A stretch of DNA of 64,000 bases from Notoacmeibacter ruber (GTDB lineage Bacteria; Pseudomonadota; Alphaproteobacteria; Rhizobiales; Rhizobiaceae): positions 1 through 64,000 of the forward strand of contig NZ_RCWN01000002.1 in NCBI RefSeq assembly GCF_003668555.1, in the 5' to 3' direction. This document shows positions 17,540 to 27,041 of the stretch, in pieces. The notes below the pieces were generated by a model that searched no databases, was not told the DNA's origin, and saw only the letters and a list, made by a program, of their open reading frames with translations. The position numbers and the translations under genes were made by a program. How positions within the stretch are numbered: the first letter of the stretch is position 1; every line of letters begins with the position of its first letter.

Positions 17540-18441
17540 CACGCCAGAACTTTTGTATCGGCAGCAGCCGCTTGCACGTGTCTCACAAAATCTTCGACCA
17601 GAACGCTGTTTCGCGCCCTCACCGGGCGCATGAGGCTATATTCGAAGCTCACCTCGGGCAGAAAAGGGCGAACCACGACCCGGCCTGCTACAATCTCCAT
17701 CGCTAGCGGGTCCGCGACAGTAACGCCCATACCACCGGCAACCAACTCGGCGACGTTTGGGGCCGTATTTGCTTCCATAACGATATTGCAGTTCAGACCG
17801 GCTTCTTCGAACGCCGCGTCTACCTTTCTCCGCATCATGCTTGTCGGCGAAAATGCGACAAAGGGCGTGTCTTCGAAATCGGCAGGCCGAAGGACCGACT
17901 TTGCCATCAGCGGATGACCTTCTGGCAGAACGGCTACGGCTGGCGGGCTTTTCAATGTGTCGACGCTTATAGAGGGGTGTTCGATACTGCTGATGACCAA
18001 AGCAATATCGAGCCGGCGCAACAGAACCGCATCGGTCAAGAACTGCGAGCTTCTGGACTCGATGGTGATAAACACATCGGGGTGGTTTTTCTGAAAAGCC
18101 GCGAGTGCTCTTGTGACAAAGGCTCCCGATAAAGCGGGCATGACGCCCACAAAAATATGCCCGCGTTCCTCCCGCCTGATCGCCTCGACGGCGCGTGCCA
18201 ATTGCCGCACGCCTCCAAAAATCCGCTCGACTTCTTCGTAGAGGCGCATGCCGCGGCCGGTCGGTATCAGCCGTCCGCTTTCTCTTTCAAAGAGCTCCAA
18301 AGCCGTATTGGCCTCAAGATCCTGAAGCAGCTTGCTCGCAGCGGGCTGTGAAATGCGTAGGAGGTCTGCCGCTTGGCTCACCGTTCCTGTCTCTACCACA
18401 GCCATAAGTGCTTCGAGTTGGCGCAGAGTGGGATCTCGCAA
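17539..18441 (-). CDS. LysR-family transcriptional regulator
   Basis: About 300 residues from a TTG start at 18441; longer upstream frames exist, but the family's N-terminus (LRDPTLRQLEALMAVVETGT) begins here, preceded by AAAGG. The winged HTH (SQAADLLRISQPAASKLLQDLE) is followed by a substrate-binding domain. It is divergent from the dehydrogenase/ABC operon and convergent with the solute-binding gene, so it very probably controls both. A conserved sequence block is found in front of both targets. Confidence 0.88.
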   Translation of the reverse strand: MRDPTLRQLEALMAVVETGTVSQAADLLRISQPAASKLLQDLEANTALELFERESGRLIPTGRGMRLYEEVERIFGGVRQLARAVEAIRREERGHIFVGVMPALSGAFVTRALAAFQKNHPDVFITIESRSSQFLTDAVLLRRLDIALVISSIEHPSISVDTLKSPPAVAVLPEGHPLMAKSVLRPADFEDTPFVAFSPTSMMRRKVDAAFEEAGLNCNIVMEANTAPNVAELVAGGMGVTVADPLAMEIVAGRVVVRPFLPEVSFEYSLMRPVRARNSVLVEDFVRHVQAAAADTKVLA

Positions 18442-18451
18442 TGGCCATAAC

Positions 18452-18511
18452 CTTTCAGAATACGAGTGGCAAATAAACGACTTTGACTTTCTATCTCCTA
18501 AACATACGGTA
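18452..18511 (+). promoter_or_regulatory. Promoter and conserved block of the dehydrogenase/ABC operon
   Basis: TTGACT (18483-18488) and TACGGT (18505-18510) form a possible promoter. The upstream TTCAGAATACGAGTGGCA, A-rich run and CGACTTTGAC (18478-18487) match the block in front of the solute-binding gene, including ten identical bases in CGACTTTGAC. Confidence 0.5.
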
Positions 18512-18535
18512 TTCAACGATATCAAGGGGGTTAGT

Positions 18536-19645
18536 TTGTCGACAGACGTTCTGGTCATTGGAGGTGGTATCGTAGGCGCGGCATTGGCCTACGGTGCAAT
18601 CAAATCCGGACGCTCGGTGGTGGTTCTTGATGGGGCCGACAGCGACTTTCGTGCTGCGCGTGCAAATTTCGGATTGGTCTGGACCCAGGGCAAGGGCGCA
18701 GACGTCCCCGCCTATAATCGTCTCACCCTGCAAAGCTCGGAGCTTTGGCCAGACTTCCTTGCCGATGTGACGGCGCAAAGCCGGGTCCCTGTCGACTATG
18801 CGCGACCTGGCGGACTGACCATCTGCCTGGGTGACGACGAGTTTGAGGAGCGCAAGGCGCTTCTACAGCGCATGCACAATCAGGGCGCGGTGACCGAGAC
18901 CGTCATGCTTTCGCGATCCGAACTCGAGAAAATGATGCCGGACGTCAAACTTGGCCCGGAGGTTACGGGCGCGAGTTATTGCAAGTTTGATGGGCACGTT
19001 AATCCGCTTCAGCTGCTCGCTGCTTTGCATCGCGCTATCTCCAATCTGGGCGGTAAGATCCTTTATCGCCATCGCGCTGAAGGGATAGAGCCGGCCTCGG
19101 AAAATTTCACTGTCAGAACGGAGAATGAAACCTTCACGGCCAAACGCGTCATAGTCGCTGCGGGCCTCGGAACGTCTGCTCTCGTGGCGCCGCTCGGTTT
19201 CTCGGTGCCGATCCATTCAAGCCGCGGGCAAATTCTCGTGACCGAGCGGATGCAACCCTTGCTTCCCTATCCTGCAAGCGGTTTGCGACAGACCGCCGAC
19301 GGCACCGTCATGATAGGTGCGACCAAGGAAGCCACCGAGGACAGAGGCGTGACCGTCGCCTCGGCCCGGCAACTTGCAAACCGCGCGTTGAAGATTGTCC
19401 CTGCGCTCTCGAGAGTGAGGCTTGTCCGACACTGGAGCGGCTTGCGGATATTGTCCCCGGACGGGGCCCCAATCTATGCGGAGTCGAAGCGTTTTCCTGG
19501 CCTTTTCGCTGCTGTCTGCCATTCGGGCGTCACTCTTGCAGCCGCTCATGCCGACATTGTCGCTCCGGCGATGCTCTCGGGGCGGCTCTCTTCGGACCTT
19601 CCAGATTTTTCCAATGAGAGGTTCGATGTTCAGGAATTTGCTTGA
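18536..19645 (+). CDS. FAD-dependent amino-acid/opine oxidase subunit (DAO family)
   Basis: 369 residues from TTG 18536, five bases after AAGGGGG. The N-terminus is a dinucleotide-binding fold (DVLVIGGGIVGAALAYGA), and ANFGLVWTQGKG and HSSRGQILVTE are typical of the catalytic FAD subunit of multi-subunit opine oxidases, D-hydroxyproline dehydrogenases and HcnC. It is the first gene of an operon with a small ferredoxin-like subunit and a second FAD subunit, and it overlaps the ferredoxin gene by 20 bases. The substrate is not evident from sequence. Confidence 0.82.
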   Translation: MSTDVLVIGGGIVGAALAYGAIKSGRSVVVLDGADSDFRAARANFGLVWTQGKGADVPAYNRLTLQSSELWPDFLADVTAQSRVPVDYARPGGLTICLGDDEFEERKALLQRMHNQGAVTETVMLSRSELEKMMPDVKLGPEVTGASYCKFDGHVNPLQLLAALHRAISNLGGKILYRHRAEGIEPASENFTVRTENETFTAKRVIVAAGLGTSALVAPLGFSVPIHSSRGQILVTERMQPLLPYPASGLRQTADGTVMIGATKEATEDRGVTVASARQLANRALKIVPALSRVRLVRHWSGLRILSPDGAPIYAESKRFPGLFAAVCHSGVTLAAAHADIVAPAMLSGRLSSDLPDFSNERFDVQEFA

Positions 19646-19925
19646 GGGGCCGGGGCAGCCTTCTGACATGACGGTTCTGGTCAACGGGATTGAGACGCCA
19701 GCTTGGAACGGCGAAACGGTGGCCAGTGTACTTCTGAGGGTGCCGGGTGCCGCCCGTCTGTCCACGGTCGGCCATGAACCGCGCATGCCCTATTGTCAGA
19801 TGGGGGTTTGTTTCGAGTGCCTGGTTATAGTGGACGGGATTGCATCTGTGCAGGGATGCATGATCCCGGTTCAGCCGGGCATGCGGATCGAGAGTCAAAA
19901 CGGCCCGCGGGGCACTGGCCAATGA
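19626..19925 (+). CDS. (2Fe-2S)-binding subunit of the three-subunit dehydrogenase
   Basis: 99 residues from ATG 19626, four bases after GAGAGG. The ferredoxin-like signature has Cys residues in MPYCQMGVCFECLV and a later QGC, as in OoxA/HcnA-type small subunits. It overlaps the upstream FAD subunit and shares ATGA with the next gene, so the three subunits are translationally coupled. An alternative in-frame ATG lies at 19614. Confidence 0.85.
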   Translation: MFRNLLEGPGQPSDMTVLVNGIETPAWNGETVASVLLRVPGAARLSTVGHEPRMPYCQMGVCFECLVIVDGIASVQGCMIPVQPGMRIESQNGPRGTGQ

Positions 19926-21301
19926 CTTACGATGTCGCGATCATTGGCGCTGGCCCATCCGGCATGGCTGCGGCGGTCACACTGAGCGCCCTTAGTCTAT
20001 CGGTGATTGTCATTGACGAGCAGCCGGCTCCCGGCGGACAGATATGGCGGAGCATCGAGCGAAATCAGACCAGTTCGGTCTGGAGCGCTCTCGGAGCAGA
20101 CTATAGCAAGGGCTCGCAACTCGTAGAGTCGTTCAGAAACGCCCGAATTGACTATCTGCCGATGACGCAACTCTGGCAGATTGAGGACGGCTGGACGCTT
20201 TTCCTGACGGCTGACCATAAGGCGTGGTCGATCAACGCGAAGGTCCTGCTACTGGCGAACGGTGCACAGGAGCGTCCGGTGCCCTTTCCGGGCTGGACGC
20301 TGCCGGGCGTAATGGGCGTAGGCGCGGCCCAAATACTTCTCAAGTCGGGAAACATGCTGCCGAAGGGCAAGCTCTGGATAGCCGGGGCCGGTCCTCTGCC
20401 ACTTCTTTACGCAAAGCAGTTGATGGACCTTAACGTGGCGGTCGAGGGCTTTCTTGACACATCCGGACGGCCAGCCCTGTCCGCGCTGTCACATCTGCCT
20501 CGCGCTCTCAAGGACGTGAAGAGTCTCGCAAAGGGCCTGCGCTGGCGCCGTGAGGTCGCTGGAAAGACCAGGCTTGTCGGCCGCGTTGAGAATTTTCACG
20601 CCTCGGGCGAGCGGCGTCTGGAATTCGTCAATTGGACGACATGTTCGGGCGCGCAGCAGGCCGAGGCAGACATACTTCTTGTTCATGAAGGCGTGGTGCC
20701 GCGCATTCACGAAACACTCGCGCTCGGTTGCATTCACGACTGGGACAATCAACAGATGTGCATGACGCCGCGCCTTGATGAATGGCGGCAGACCAGCCGT
20801 GCAAATCTCTACGTGGCAGGAGATGCAGGCGGAATTGGTGGATGGCTGGCGGCCACCATAACAGGCGAGATCGCGGCGCTGGGTGCGGCGCGTCGTCTCG
20901 GCGTCACCGGCGATGCGCAGGCCATGGGTCGTCGCAAAAGGCTCGACGAGAGACTGCGGAAGGCACTTGCAATCCGCCCCTTTCTGGACGCGCTTTTTCT
21001 GCCACCTGCGCACAGAATTCCTGACAACGTGATCGTCTGCCGTTGCGAGGAAGTGACTGCGGGGACCGTCCGGGCCGCGGCACGAAACAGTGCGCCGGAT
21101 CCAAACGCAGTCAAGGCGGCGACGCGTTGCGGGATGGGACCCTGCCAAGGCCGGCAATGCGGCTACAGCGTTCAGAGGATCATCGCCGACGTGCACGAAG
21201 TGCCCGTTGAAGAGGTCGGCTTTTACAATATCCGCCCACCGCTCAAGCCTGTCACCCTCGGAGAAATCGCGTCGCTCGAGACTATGGAGAAGGCCGGATG
21301 A
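19922..21301 (+). CDS. FAD/NAD(P)-dependent oxidoreductase subunit with C-terminal 2Fe-2S domain
   Basis: 459 residues. The start overlaps the ferredoxin stop (ATGA). The N-terminus YDVAIIGAGPSGMAAAV binds FAD and a second nucleotide-binding segment follows (GKLWIAGAGPLPLLYA). The C-terminus carries a BFD-like Cys cluster, VCRCEEVT then RCGMGPCQGRQCG. This is the pattern of opine oxidase subunit A, HcnB and the matching hydroxyproline dehydrogenase subunit, in which electrons pass from an amino-acid-oxidising flavin through iron-sulphur centres to the respiratory chain. Confidence 0.85.
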   Translation: MTYDVAIIGAGPSGMAAAVTLSALSLSVIVIDEQPAPGGQIWRSIERNQTSSVWSALGADYSKGSQLVESFRNARIDYLPMTQLWQIEDGWTLFLTADHKAWSINAKVLLLANGAQERPVPFPGWTLPGVMGVGAAQILLKSGNMLPKGKLWIAGAGPLPLLYAKQLMDLNVAVEGFLDTSGRPALSALSHLPRALKDVKSLAKGLRWRREVAGKTRLVGRVENFHASGERRLEFVNWTTCSGAQQAEADILLVHEGVVPRIHETLALGCIHDWDNQQMCMTPRLDEWRQTSRANLYVAGDAGGIGGWLAATITGEIAALGAARRLGVTGDAQAMGRRKRLDERLRKALAIRPFLDALFLPPAHRIPDNVIVCRCEEVTAGTVRAAARNSAPDPNAVKAATRCGMGPCQGRQCGYSVQRIIADVHEVPVEEVGFYNIRPPLKPVTLGEIASLETMEKAG

Positions 21302-21450
21302 GACCCGCATTCCTTGCAATCATAGGCAGGCGCCGCCGATTGCTGTCGGCACATGAACTAGCGGATCGCGGCTCCGTACCGGGGCGTGACCGAAAAGCTG
21401 CTCAGAGAGTCGATCTCGCCCGCCCCAGCTTCAGAAGGCCCGCGCCATGA
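21298..21450 (+). CDS. Possible 50-residue coupled ORF of unknown function
   Basis: A 50-codon frame begins in the ATGA that ends the oxidoreductase and ends in the ATGA that starts the first permease, so it bridges the two genes exactly. The product is Arg-rich with no recognisable motif. Either it is a small coupled protein or it is chance. The double overlap is the only evidence. Confidence 0.25.
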   Translation: MRPAFLAIIGRRRRLLSAHELADRGSVPGRDRKAAQRVDLARPSFRRPAP

Positions 21451-22388
21451 TTGGTTATATTCTTCGACGGATCCTGCTGGCGATCCCAACGCTTCTGGCA
21501 ATGCTCAGCGTCGTCTTCGTGCTCGTTCGCCTTGTACCTGGCGACCCCGCCGTCGCCATGTTGGGCGATCGTGCAAATGAGGCAACGCTGGCAGCAATGC
21601 GAGCCGAACTCGGCCTCGATCAACCTCTCGCTGTTCAGTACGTCTCCTTCATCACAAACATGGCGAGTGGCGATTTCGGCCGATCCATGGTGAGCGGACG
21701 CACGGTGTTGGAGGAAGTGGCCATTGTGCTGCCCTATACACTCGAATTGGCTGCTTCTGCCCTGGTGATCGGAACGCTTTTCGGTGTCCCACTAGGTGTC
21801 GTAGCTGCCATGCGCCGCAATCGATGGCCCGATTACGTCAGCCGCGTTCTGTCGCTGCTGGGCCTTTCCTTCCCGGGCTTCGTATCGGCGATCCTCTTGC
21901 TTCTGGCCTTCGGCGTATGGCTGCAATGGCTGCCGGTTATGAGCCGTGCCTCCAGCGATCCGCTGACGCATATGCGCAACCTGTTGCTGCCCGCGCTTAA
22001 TCTTGGCCTCATAATGACCGCTTACATCACTCGCGTTTCCCGTTCGGCCATGCTGGACGTGATGGGTGAGGATTACGTTCGAACAGCCCGCGCCAAGGGT
22101 GTGCATTCCCGAACGGTCATTCTGCGGCACGCGCTCGGCAATGCCTGGATCCCCATCGTCACCGTGGTCGGACTATATTTCGGCACGCTCATCGGAAATT
22201 CGGTGCTGACTGAAATCGTCTTTTCTCGGCCGGGCCTTGGAAAGCTGATCCTCGGCGCATTGCAATCACGTGATTACACCTTGCTGCAAGGCCTCATGGT
22301 CGTGTTCGCGGCCTTCGTCATCCTCGTCAATACAATCACGGACCTGATCTACGGCCTCGTTGATCCAAGAGTGAGCTACGCAAAATGA
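21447..22388 (+). CDS. ABC transporter permease, DppB-like
   Basis: 313 residues with six predicted membrane segments and the N-terminal YILRRILLAIPTLLAML typical of DppB/OppB permeases. The cytoplasmic coupling loop is visible as RTARAKGVHSRTVILRHALG. It overlaps the following permease by four bases (ATGA). It should form the membrane channel with the gene at 22385, energised by the fused ATPase and fed by the binding protein at 15904. Confidence 0.92.
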   Translation: MIGYILRRILLAIPTLLAMLSVVFVLVRLVPGDPAVAMLGDRANEATLAAMRAELGLDQPLAVQYVSFITNMASGDFGRSMVSGRTVLEEVAIVLPYTLELAASALVIGTLFGVPLGVVAAMRRNRWPDYVSRVLSLLGLSFPGFVSAILLLLAFGVWLQWLPVMSRASSDPLTHMRNLLLPALNLGLIMTAYITRVSRSAMLDVMGEDYVRTARAKGVHSRTVILRHALGNAWIPIVTVVGLYFGTLIGNSVLTEIVFSRPGLGKLILGALQSRDYTLLQGLMVVFAAFVILVNTITDLIYGLVDPRVSYAK

Positions 22389-23263
22389 CCGATGCCACTG
22401 CTGACACTTCGCCGCCACGCAGGCAAAAAAATCCCGTTCTCGATGCACTCTATCGCAACAAGTTCTCTTGGATCGGCATCGGTCTAATCGTGACTATCGT
22501 TCTGCTTGCGATTTTCGCGCCGCTCGTCGCCCCGTATGATCCGTTGCAGCAGAGTATTCTGAGCCGCTTGCAACCACCATCCGTGGACCACTGGTTCGGC
22601 ACCGACAGTTACGGCCGAGACGTCCTATCGCGATTGCTGTATGGGGCGCGCATATCCCTCGCGATCGGCTTTCTGTCGGTATTGGCGGCGATGATCGTGG
22701 GCTCCACGCTTGGTATTCTCGCCGGATATATTGGCGGCGTCTTCGATCAACTCGTCATGGGGCTGGTCGACGTCATGCTTTCCTTCCCGACGCTTTTGCT
22801 GGGCCTCATGGTGGCGGCGATGCTCGGTGCCAGTTTTGAAAATCTCATCATCGCTATCGCCATTACGGAAACCGCGCCATTCGCCCGCGTGGCAAGGGCA
22901 CCTACCATTGCCGTCAAGCGGCGCGAATATATCGAAGCGGGACGGTCCCTGGGCTTCACGCCATTTCGCATAATGGGTGTCCATATCCTTCCAAATATTC
23001 TGTCCGACATAGTCGTTGTCGGTTCGCTCTGGATGGCGTCCGCTATTCGCACGGAGGCAGCCCTTGCATTTATCGGACTCGGAGTCCGCCCGCCTACCCC
23101 GACATGGGGCGGCATGATCCGCGAGGGGTTCGACAATATTCTGAACGGCTGGTGGCTCATCGTGTTTCCGTCGCTCTCCATCCTATTCACCGTTCTGGCA
23201 CTCAACATTCTCGGCGATGCGCTGCGCGATGCGATCGACCCCAAAACCAGAAGCGAGGGTTAA
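22385..23263 (+). CDS. ABC transporter permease, DppC-like
   Basis: 292 residues of the DppC/OppC type: an N-terminal cytoplasmic tail, first membrane segment about residue 30, the [19 protein letters not shown] motif and the coupling segment [21 protein letters not shown]. The start overlaps the previous permease stop. Codons for GYIGG in this gene happen to resemble a T-DNA border core (see rejected items). Confidence 0.93.
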   Translation: MTDATADTSPPRRQKNPVLDALYRNKFSWIGIGLIVTIVLLAIFAPLVAPYDPLQQSILSRLQPPSVDHWFGTDSYGRDVLSRLLYGARISLAIGFLSVLAAMIVGSTLGILAGYIGGVFDQLVMGLVDVMLSFPTLLLGLMVAAMLGASFENLIIAIAITETAPFARVARAPTIAVKRREYIEAGRSLGFTPFRIMGVHILPNILSDIVVVGSLWMASAIRTEAALAFIGLGVRPPTPTWGGMIREGFDNILNGWWLIVFPSLSILFTVLALNILGDALRDAIDPKTRSEG

Positions 23264-23267
23264 GCCG

Positions 23268-25139
23268 ATGGAGAACCTCACCTTATCGAAGATGGGCACT
23301 GGCTCGACAGCGCAAGGAACAGTCGCTTCCCCTGTGCTCTCGGTAAGAAATCTCAGCACCTCTTTCAGGGCCCGCGATAAATGGAAGACGGTTGTCCGCA
23401 ATGTCAGTTTCGACATTGGTTCGCAGGAGACGGTCGCAATCGTGGGTGAATCCGGTTCCGGAAAGAGCGTCACCTCCCTGTCGATCATGCGCCTGCTCTC
23501 GGAGCAGGCGAGCCGGATCGAAGGAGAGGTGAAACTCAACGGTCGCGATCTTCTCTCCCTGAGTGCAGAAGAAATGCGCAAGGTGCGCGGCAATGACATT
23601 GCCATGATCTTTCAGGAGCCGATGACCTCACTCAATCCCATCTTCCCGGTCGGCTTCCAGATCGCTGAGGCTTTGCGGGTGCATCAGGACATCTCAAAGG
23701 CCAACGCCAAAGCCGAAGTCATCCGGTTGCTCGAAAAGGTTCGGATTCCCAACGCCGATAAAAGGTTCGACGAATACCCGCATCAATTTTCCGGCGGGAT
23801 GCGTCAGCGAGTGATGATCGCGATGGCGCTTGCCTCCAAACCCAAGCTCCTGATTGCCGACGAACCGACGACTGCGCTGGACGTCACGATCCAAAGCGAA
23901 ATTCTCGACTTGATTAAGACACTGCAGGAAGAAGAAGGAATGTCGGTCCTGTTCATTACGCACGATATGGGCGTGGTGGCAGAAGTGGCGGACCGGACGA
24001 TTGTGATGTTCCGGGGCGATGCCGTCGAAATTGGTCAAACCGCGGATATCTTCAGAAACGGCCAGCACCCTTATACGCGCGGCTTGTTGGCCGCAGTGCC
24101 AGTGCTCGGTTCGATGAAGGGCAGCGATCTTCCGCGCCGGTTTCCCATGGTCGATTTGGAAACGGGTGAGAAAAAAGACCCGCCAAGAATTGCCGACACA
24201 GTGATCCGCGATGGAGCGCCCATTCTTGAAGTCAGGGACCTTACCACTCGCTTTCCTATACGCGGTGGTGCCTTCGGTCGCACAAGGGGCGTCGTTCATG
24301 CCGTCGAGAGTGTCTCCTTCGATCTTTATCCAGGCGAGACGCTTTCGATCGTCGGAGAATCCGGCTGCGGCAAATCGACCACGGGCCGATCCTTGACCCG
24401 TCTCATCACCCCACAACGCGGCGAGGTGACGCTCAATGGCTTTGAGGTGATGGAACTGAGCGGCTCGAAACTGCGGAAGATGCGTCAATCCATACAGATG
24501 ATCTTTCAGGATCCTTACGCTTCTCTCAATCCCAGGATGAGCATCGGCTCGGCGGTAATGGAACCCTTCATTCAACATCGGTTCGGCACAAAATCCGAGG
24601 CGCGCGATAAGGCAGCGGCCCTTTTGGACAAGGTGGGACTGTCGGCCGACATGATGCAGCGGTATCCGCATGAATTTTCCGGCGGCCAGCGGCAGAGGAT
24701 CGCGATCGCTCGAGCTCTGATGCTTGATCCGAAGGTGATCGTCGCGGATGAAGCCGTCTCCGCACTTGATGTCTCGATCCAGGCACAGGTGTGCAATCTT
24801 CTGCTGGAACTGCAGCAGAGCCTTAATCTCTCTTATCTGTTCATCTCCCATGACATGGCAGTGGTCGAACGGGTGAGCCATCGCGTGGCGGTCATGTACC
24901 TTGGTGAAATCGTCGAAATCGGCCCACGGGCGTCAGTGTTCAACAACCCTCAGCACCCTTATACCAAGAAGCTGATTTCTGCAGTTCCCGTCCCGGACCC
25001 GGGCCGTCGAAAGATCAAGCATGAAGTTGACGCTGGCGAATTGAAAAGTCCGATCCGACCGACTGATTACGTGCCACCCAAACGGGACTACGTCGAAGTT
25101 AAGCCTGGACATAAGGTCATGGTAGGCGAAGAATTTTGA
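23268..25139 (+). CDS. Fused double ABC ATPase, DppD-DppF type
   Basis: 623 residues holding two complete nucleotide-binding domains: Walker A GESGSGKS with signature FSGGMRQR in the first half, and GESGCGKS with FSGGQRQR in the second. Such fusions replace separate DppD and DppF subunits. ATG 23268 is four bases after the permease stop, with GCGAGGG upstream. It is the last gene of the uptake/oxidation operon. Confidence 0.92.
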   Translation: MENLTLSKMGTGSTAQGTVASPVLSVRNLSTSFRARDKWKTVVRNVSFDIGSQETVAIVGESGSGKSVTSLSIMRLLSEQASRIEGEVKLNGRDLLSLSAEEMRKVRGNDIAMIFQEPMTSLNPIFPVGFQIAEALRVHQDISKANAKAEVIRLLEKVRIPNADKRFDEYPHQFSGGMRQRVMIAMALASKPKLLIADEPTTALDVTIQSEILDLIKTLQEEEGMSVLFITHDMGVVAEVADRTIVMFRGDAVEIGQTADIFRNGQHPYTRGLLAAVPVLGSMKGSDLPRRFPMVDLETGEKKDPPRIADTVIRDGAPILEVRDLTTRFPIRGGAFGRTRGVVHAVESVSFDLYPGETLSIVGESGCGKSTTGRSLTRLITPQRGEVTLNGFEVMELSGSKLRKMRQSIQMIFQDPYASLNPRMSIGSAVMEPFIQHRFGTKSEARDKAAALLDKVGLSADMMQRYPHEFSGGQRQRIAIARALMLDPKVIVADEAVSALDVSIQAQVCNLLLELQQSLNLSYLFISHDMAVVERVSHRVAVMYLGEIVEIGPRASVFNNPQHPYTKKLISAVPVPDPGRRKIKHEVDAGELKSPIRPTDYVPPKRDYVEVKPGHKVMVGEEF

Positions 25140-25242
25140 GAGACGAACGCGCATCGCGTATGGACGCCCAGCGCGCGCGACACGCCGAACACCATTCCTG
25201 ATAACCTCCTGGATCGGTTCCCTCCCGCCGAAAGCCCGGCTC

Positions 25243-26013
25243 TCAGCTGAAGGCGGACCTGAAAGCCTCCAATGCCGCCTCCGGAGTGTCGGATGCCCAC
25301 GATTCCAAGCCGACCGGTCCTTCGTAGCCCATAGCGGTCAGCGCGCGGGCGACGCCGGCGTAATTGATTTCGCCCGTCCCCGGCTCGCACCGGCCAGGAA
25401 CGTCCGCGACCTGAATTTCGCCGATCCACTTTCGGCAAGCTCGGCAGAGTTCGATCAGGTTCCCTTCGCCGATCTGCGCGTGATAGAGATCGAGGTTCAG
25501 GCGCAGCTCCGGCCGGTCCACCGCCGCCACAAGCGCCAGCGTCTCTTCAGCCCGTGCGAACGGCACGCCTGCATGGTCGACTGGCAGATTCAGGTTCTCC
25601 AGCGTGAAGACGACTTCGAGCTCCTGGGCCAGGTCGCAGATCCGCATGAGTGTGTCCCGCGCCTTCACCCATTTCAGCGGCGTCGCGACCTCGGCCACTT
25701 TCGGGCGACCGCCATCGCTCAGACCGGTGCCGTGCAGGTTCAGCCGCGCCACCCCCAACCGCTTGCCAATCGCCGCGGTTTCGCGTGCGGAAGCCAGCAA
25801 CATCTCGGCGCCATCATCATCCCCAAGCCGCCCTTCGAGGTAGCCATTCATGATCGAGAAGGTCGCGCCGGACGCCTGAAGCCTGTCCAGATCGTGGTCG
25901 GGCCAATTCCAGAGCCCGACCTGAAATCCCATCTCGTGAAGGCGCGCGCAGCGCCATTCGATGGGCTTGTCGAGCCAGAGCATTTCGGCGCAGGCGGCAA
26001 GGGCGAAGGCCAT
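25243..26013 (-). CDS. Sugar isomerase/epimerase, hydroxypyruvate isomerase-like TIM barrel
   Basis: 256 residues of the AP-endonuclease-2-like TIM-barrel family (Hyi, IolI/IolE relatives). ENLNLPVDHAGVPF and LYHAQIGEGNLIEL are characteristic, with the metal ligands expected on Glu and His of these segments. It is the last gene of the three-gene operon transcribed leftwards from the iolR intergenic region, so a role in interconverting inositol-derived ketoses is likely, but the exact reaction cannot be read from sequence. Confidence 0.78.
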   Translation of the reverse strand: MAFALAACAEMLWLDKPIEWRCARLHEMGFQVGLWNWPDHDLDRLQASGATFSIMNGYLEGRLGDDDGAEMLLASARETAAIGKRLGVARLNLHGTGLSDGGRPKVAEVATPLKWVKARDTLMRICDLAQELEVVFTLENLNLPVDHAGVPFARAEETLALVAAVDRPELRLNLDLYHAQIGEGNLIELCRACRKWIGEIQVADVPGRCEPGTGEINYAGVARALTAMGYEGPVGLESWASDTPEAALEAFRSAFS

Positions 26014-26017
26014 CGGC

Positions 26018-27019
26018 TCAGGCTCCGGTCATCTCGGGCGTCACCGTGACCGGTCGCCCCTCGGCCAGCGACCGGTTCGCAGCCTCGGCAAGTGCAAGCG
26101 CATTGACGCCGTCCTGGATGGTTGCGGGCACCGCCTTGCCATCGACACAGGCGTCGACGAAGGCCGACCATTCGACAGCATAGGCGCGCATGTAACGCTC
26201 GAGGAAGAAATAGACGGGTTTGGCGGAGATGCGGCCTGCCTCGGTCGTGGCGATGACGGTGTTCTCGATCTCGTTCTGTGCCTCGATCGTCCCCTTGGCA
26301 CCCAGCACTTCGACCCGCTGATCGTAGCCGTAGGGCGCGCGGCGCGAGTTTCGGATCGTAGCGATCCGCCCGTCGTCGTAGGTCAGGACGACCACGGCGG
26401 TATCGACATCGCCGGCCTCACCAATCTCGGGATCGACGAGGCACGATCCGTGGGCCATGACCGTCCGAGGCATGCCGAAAAGGAAGGCGCACATGTCGAA
26501 ATCGTGGATCATCATGTCGCGGTAGAGTCCGCCCGATACCTTGATGTAGCTGACCGGCGGCGGCGCCGGGTCGTAGGAAGTGACGGACAGCAGTTCTCCC
26601 TTGCCGACATCGCCCGCGTCGAGGGCGGCCTTTAGCGCGGCGAAATTCGGATCGAAGCGGCGGTTGAACCCCATCATCATCGGCTTGTCGTGGTCGGCCG
26701 CGATCTTGCGGACCCCCAGCGCCCGGTCGAGCGACAGATCGATGGGCTTTTCACAGAAGATGGCTTTGTCGGCCTTCACGCCCGCATCGATCAGGTCGGC
26801 GTGGGTGTTGGTGGACGAGGCGATGAGGATCGCGTCGATGCTGTCATCTGCGAGAATCGCCTCTGCCGAGCGGGCGGCGATGTTGTATTCTTTGGCCAGT
26901 GCCTCGGCCGCGTCGGTCATCACGTCGGTGACGGCGACAAGCTCGGACCGGGGGTCCATGCGGATCGAAGCGGCGTGGACCTTGCCGATGCGGCCAGCGC
27001 CGAAAAGAGCGACTTTCAT
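26018..27019 (-). CDS. iolG: Inositol 2-dehydrogenase
   Basis: 333 residues, Gfo/Idh/MocA family. The N-terminal Rossmann loop VALFGAGRIGKVHAASI and the catalytic EKPIDLSLDRA segment, plus DMMIHDFDM later, match bacterial inositol 2-dehydrogenases (IdhA/IolG), which oxidise myo-inositol to scyllo-inosose with NAD. It lies between a second Gfo/Idh gene and a TIM-barrel isomerase, facing away from iolR. The inosose would be processed by iolE, D, B, C and A on the other strand. Confidence 0.88.
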   Translation of the reverse strand: MKVALFGAGRIGKVHAASIRMDPRSELVAVTDVMTDAAEALAKEYNIAARSAEAILADDSIDAILIASSTNTHADLIDAGVKADKAIFCEKPIDLSLDRALGVRKIAADHDKPMMMGFNRRFDPNFAALKAALDAGDVGKGELLSVTSYDPAPPPVSYIKVSGGLYRDMMIHDFDMCAFLFGMPRTVMAHGSCLVDPEIGEAGDVDTAVVVLTYDDGRIATIRNSRRAPYGYDQRVEVLGAKGTIEAQNEIENTVIATTEAGRISAKPVYFFLERYMRAYAVEWSAFVDACVDGKAVPATIQDGVNALALAEAANRSLAEGRPVTVTPEMTGA

Positions 27020-27041
27020 GAGGAAACTCCGATATCAGATT

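Noticed and set aside
18536..21301. Naming the three-subunit dehydrogenase hcnABC (hydrogen cyanide synthase).
   Set aside because: The architecture is shared by opine oxidases and D-hydroxyproline dehydrogenases, and linkage to a LysR gene and importer points to catabolism.
22724..22748. GGATATATTGGCGG, identical to part of a Ti right-border core, inside the DppC-like permease.
   Set aside because: The bases encode the conserved permease residues GYIGG in frame, there is no overdrive nearby and no partner repeat, so it is best explained by coding constraint.
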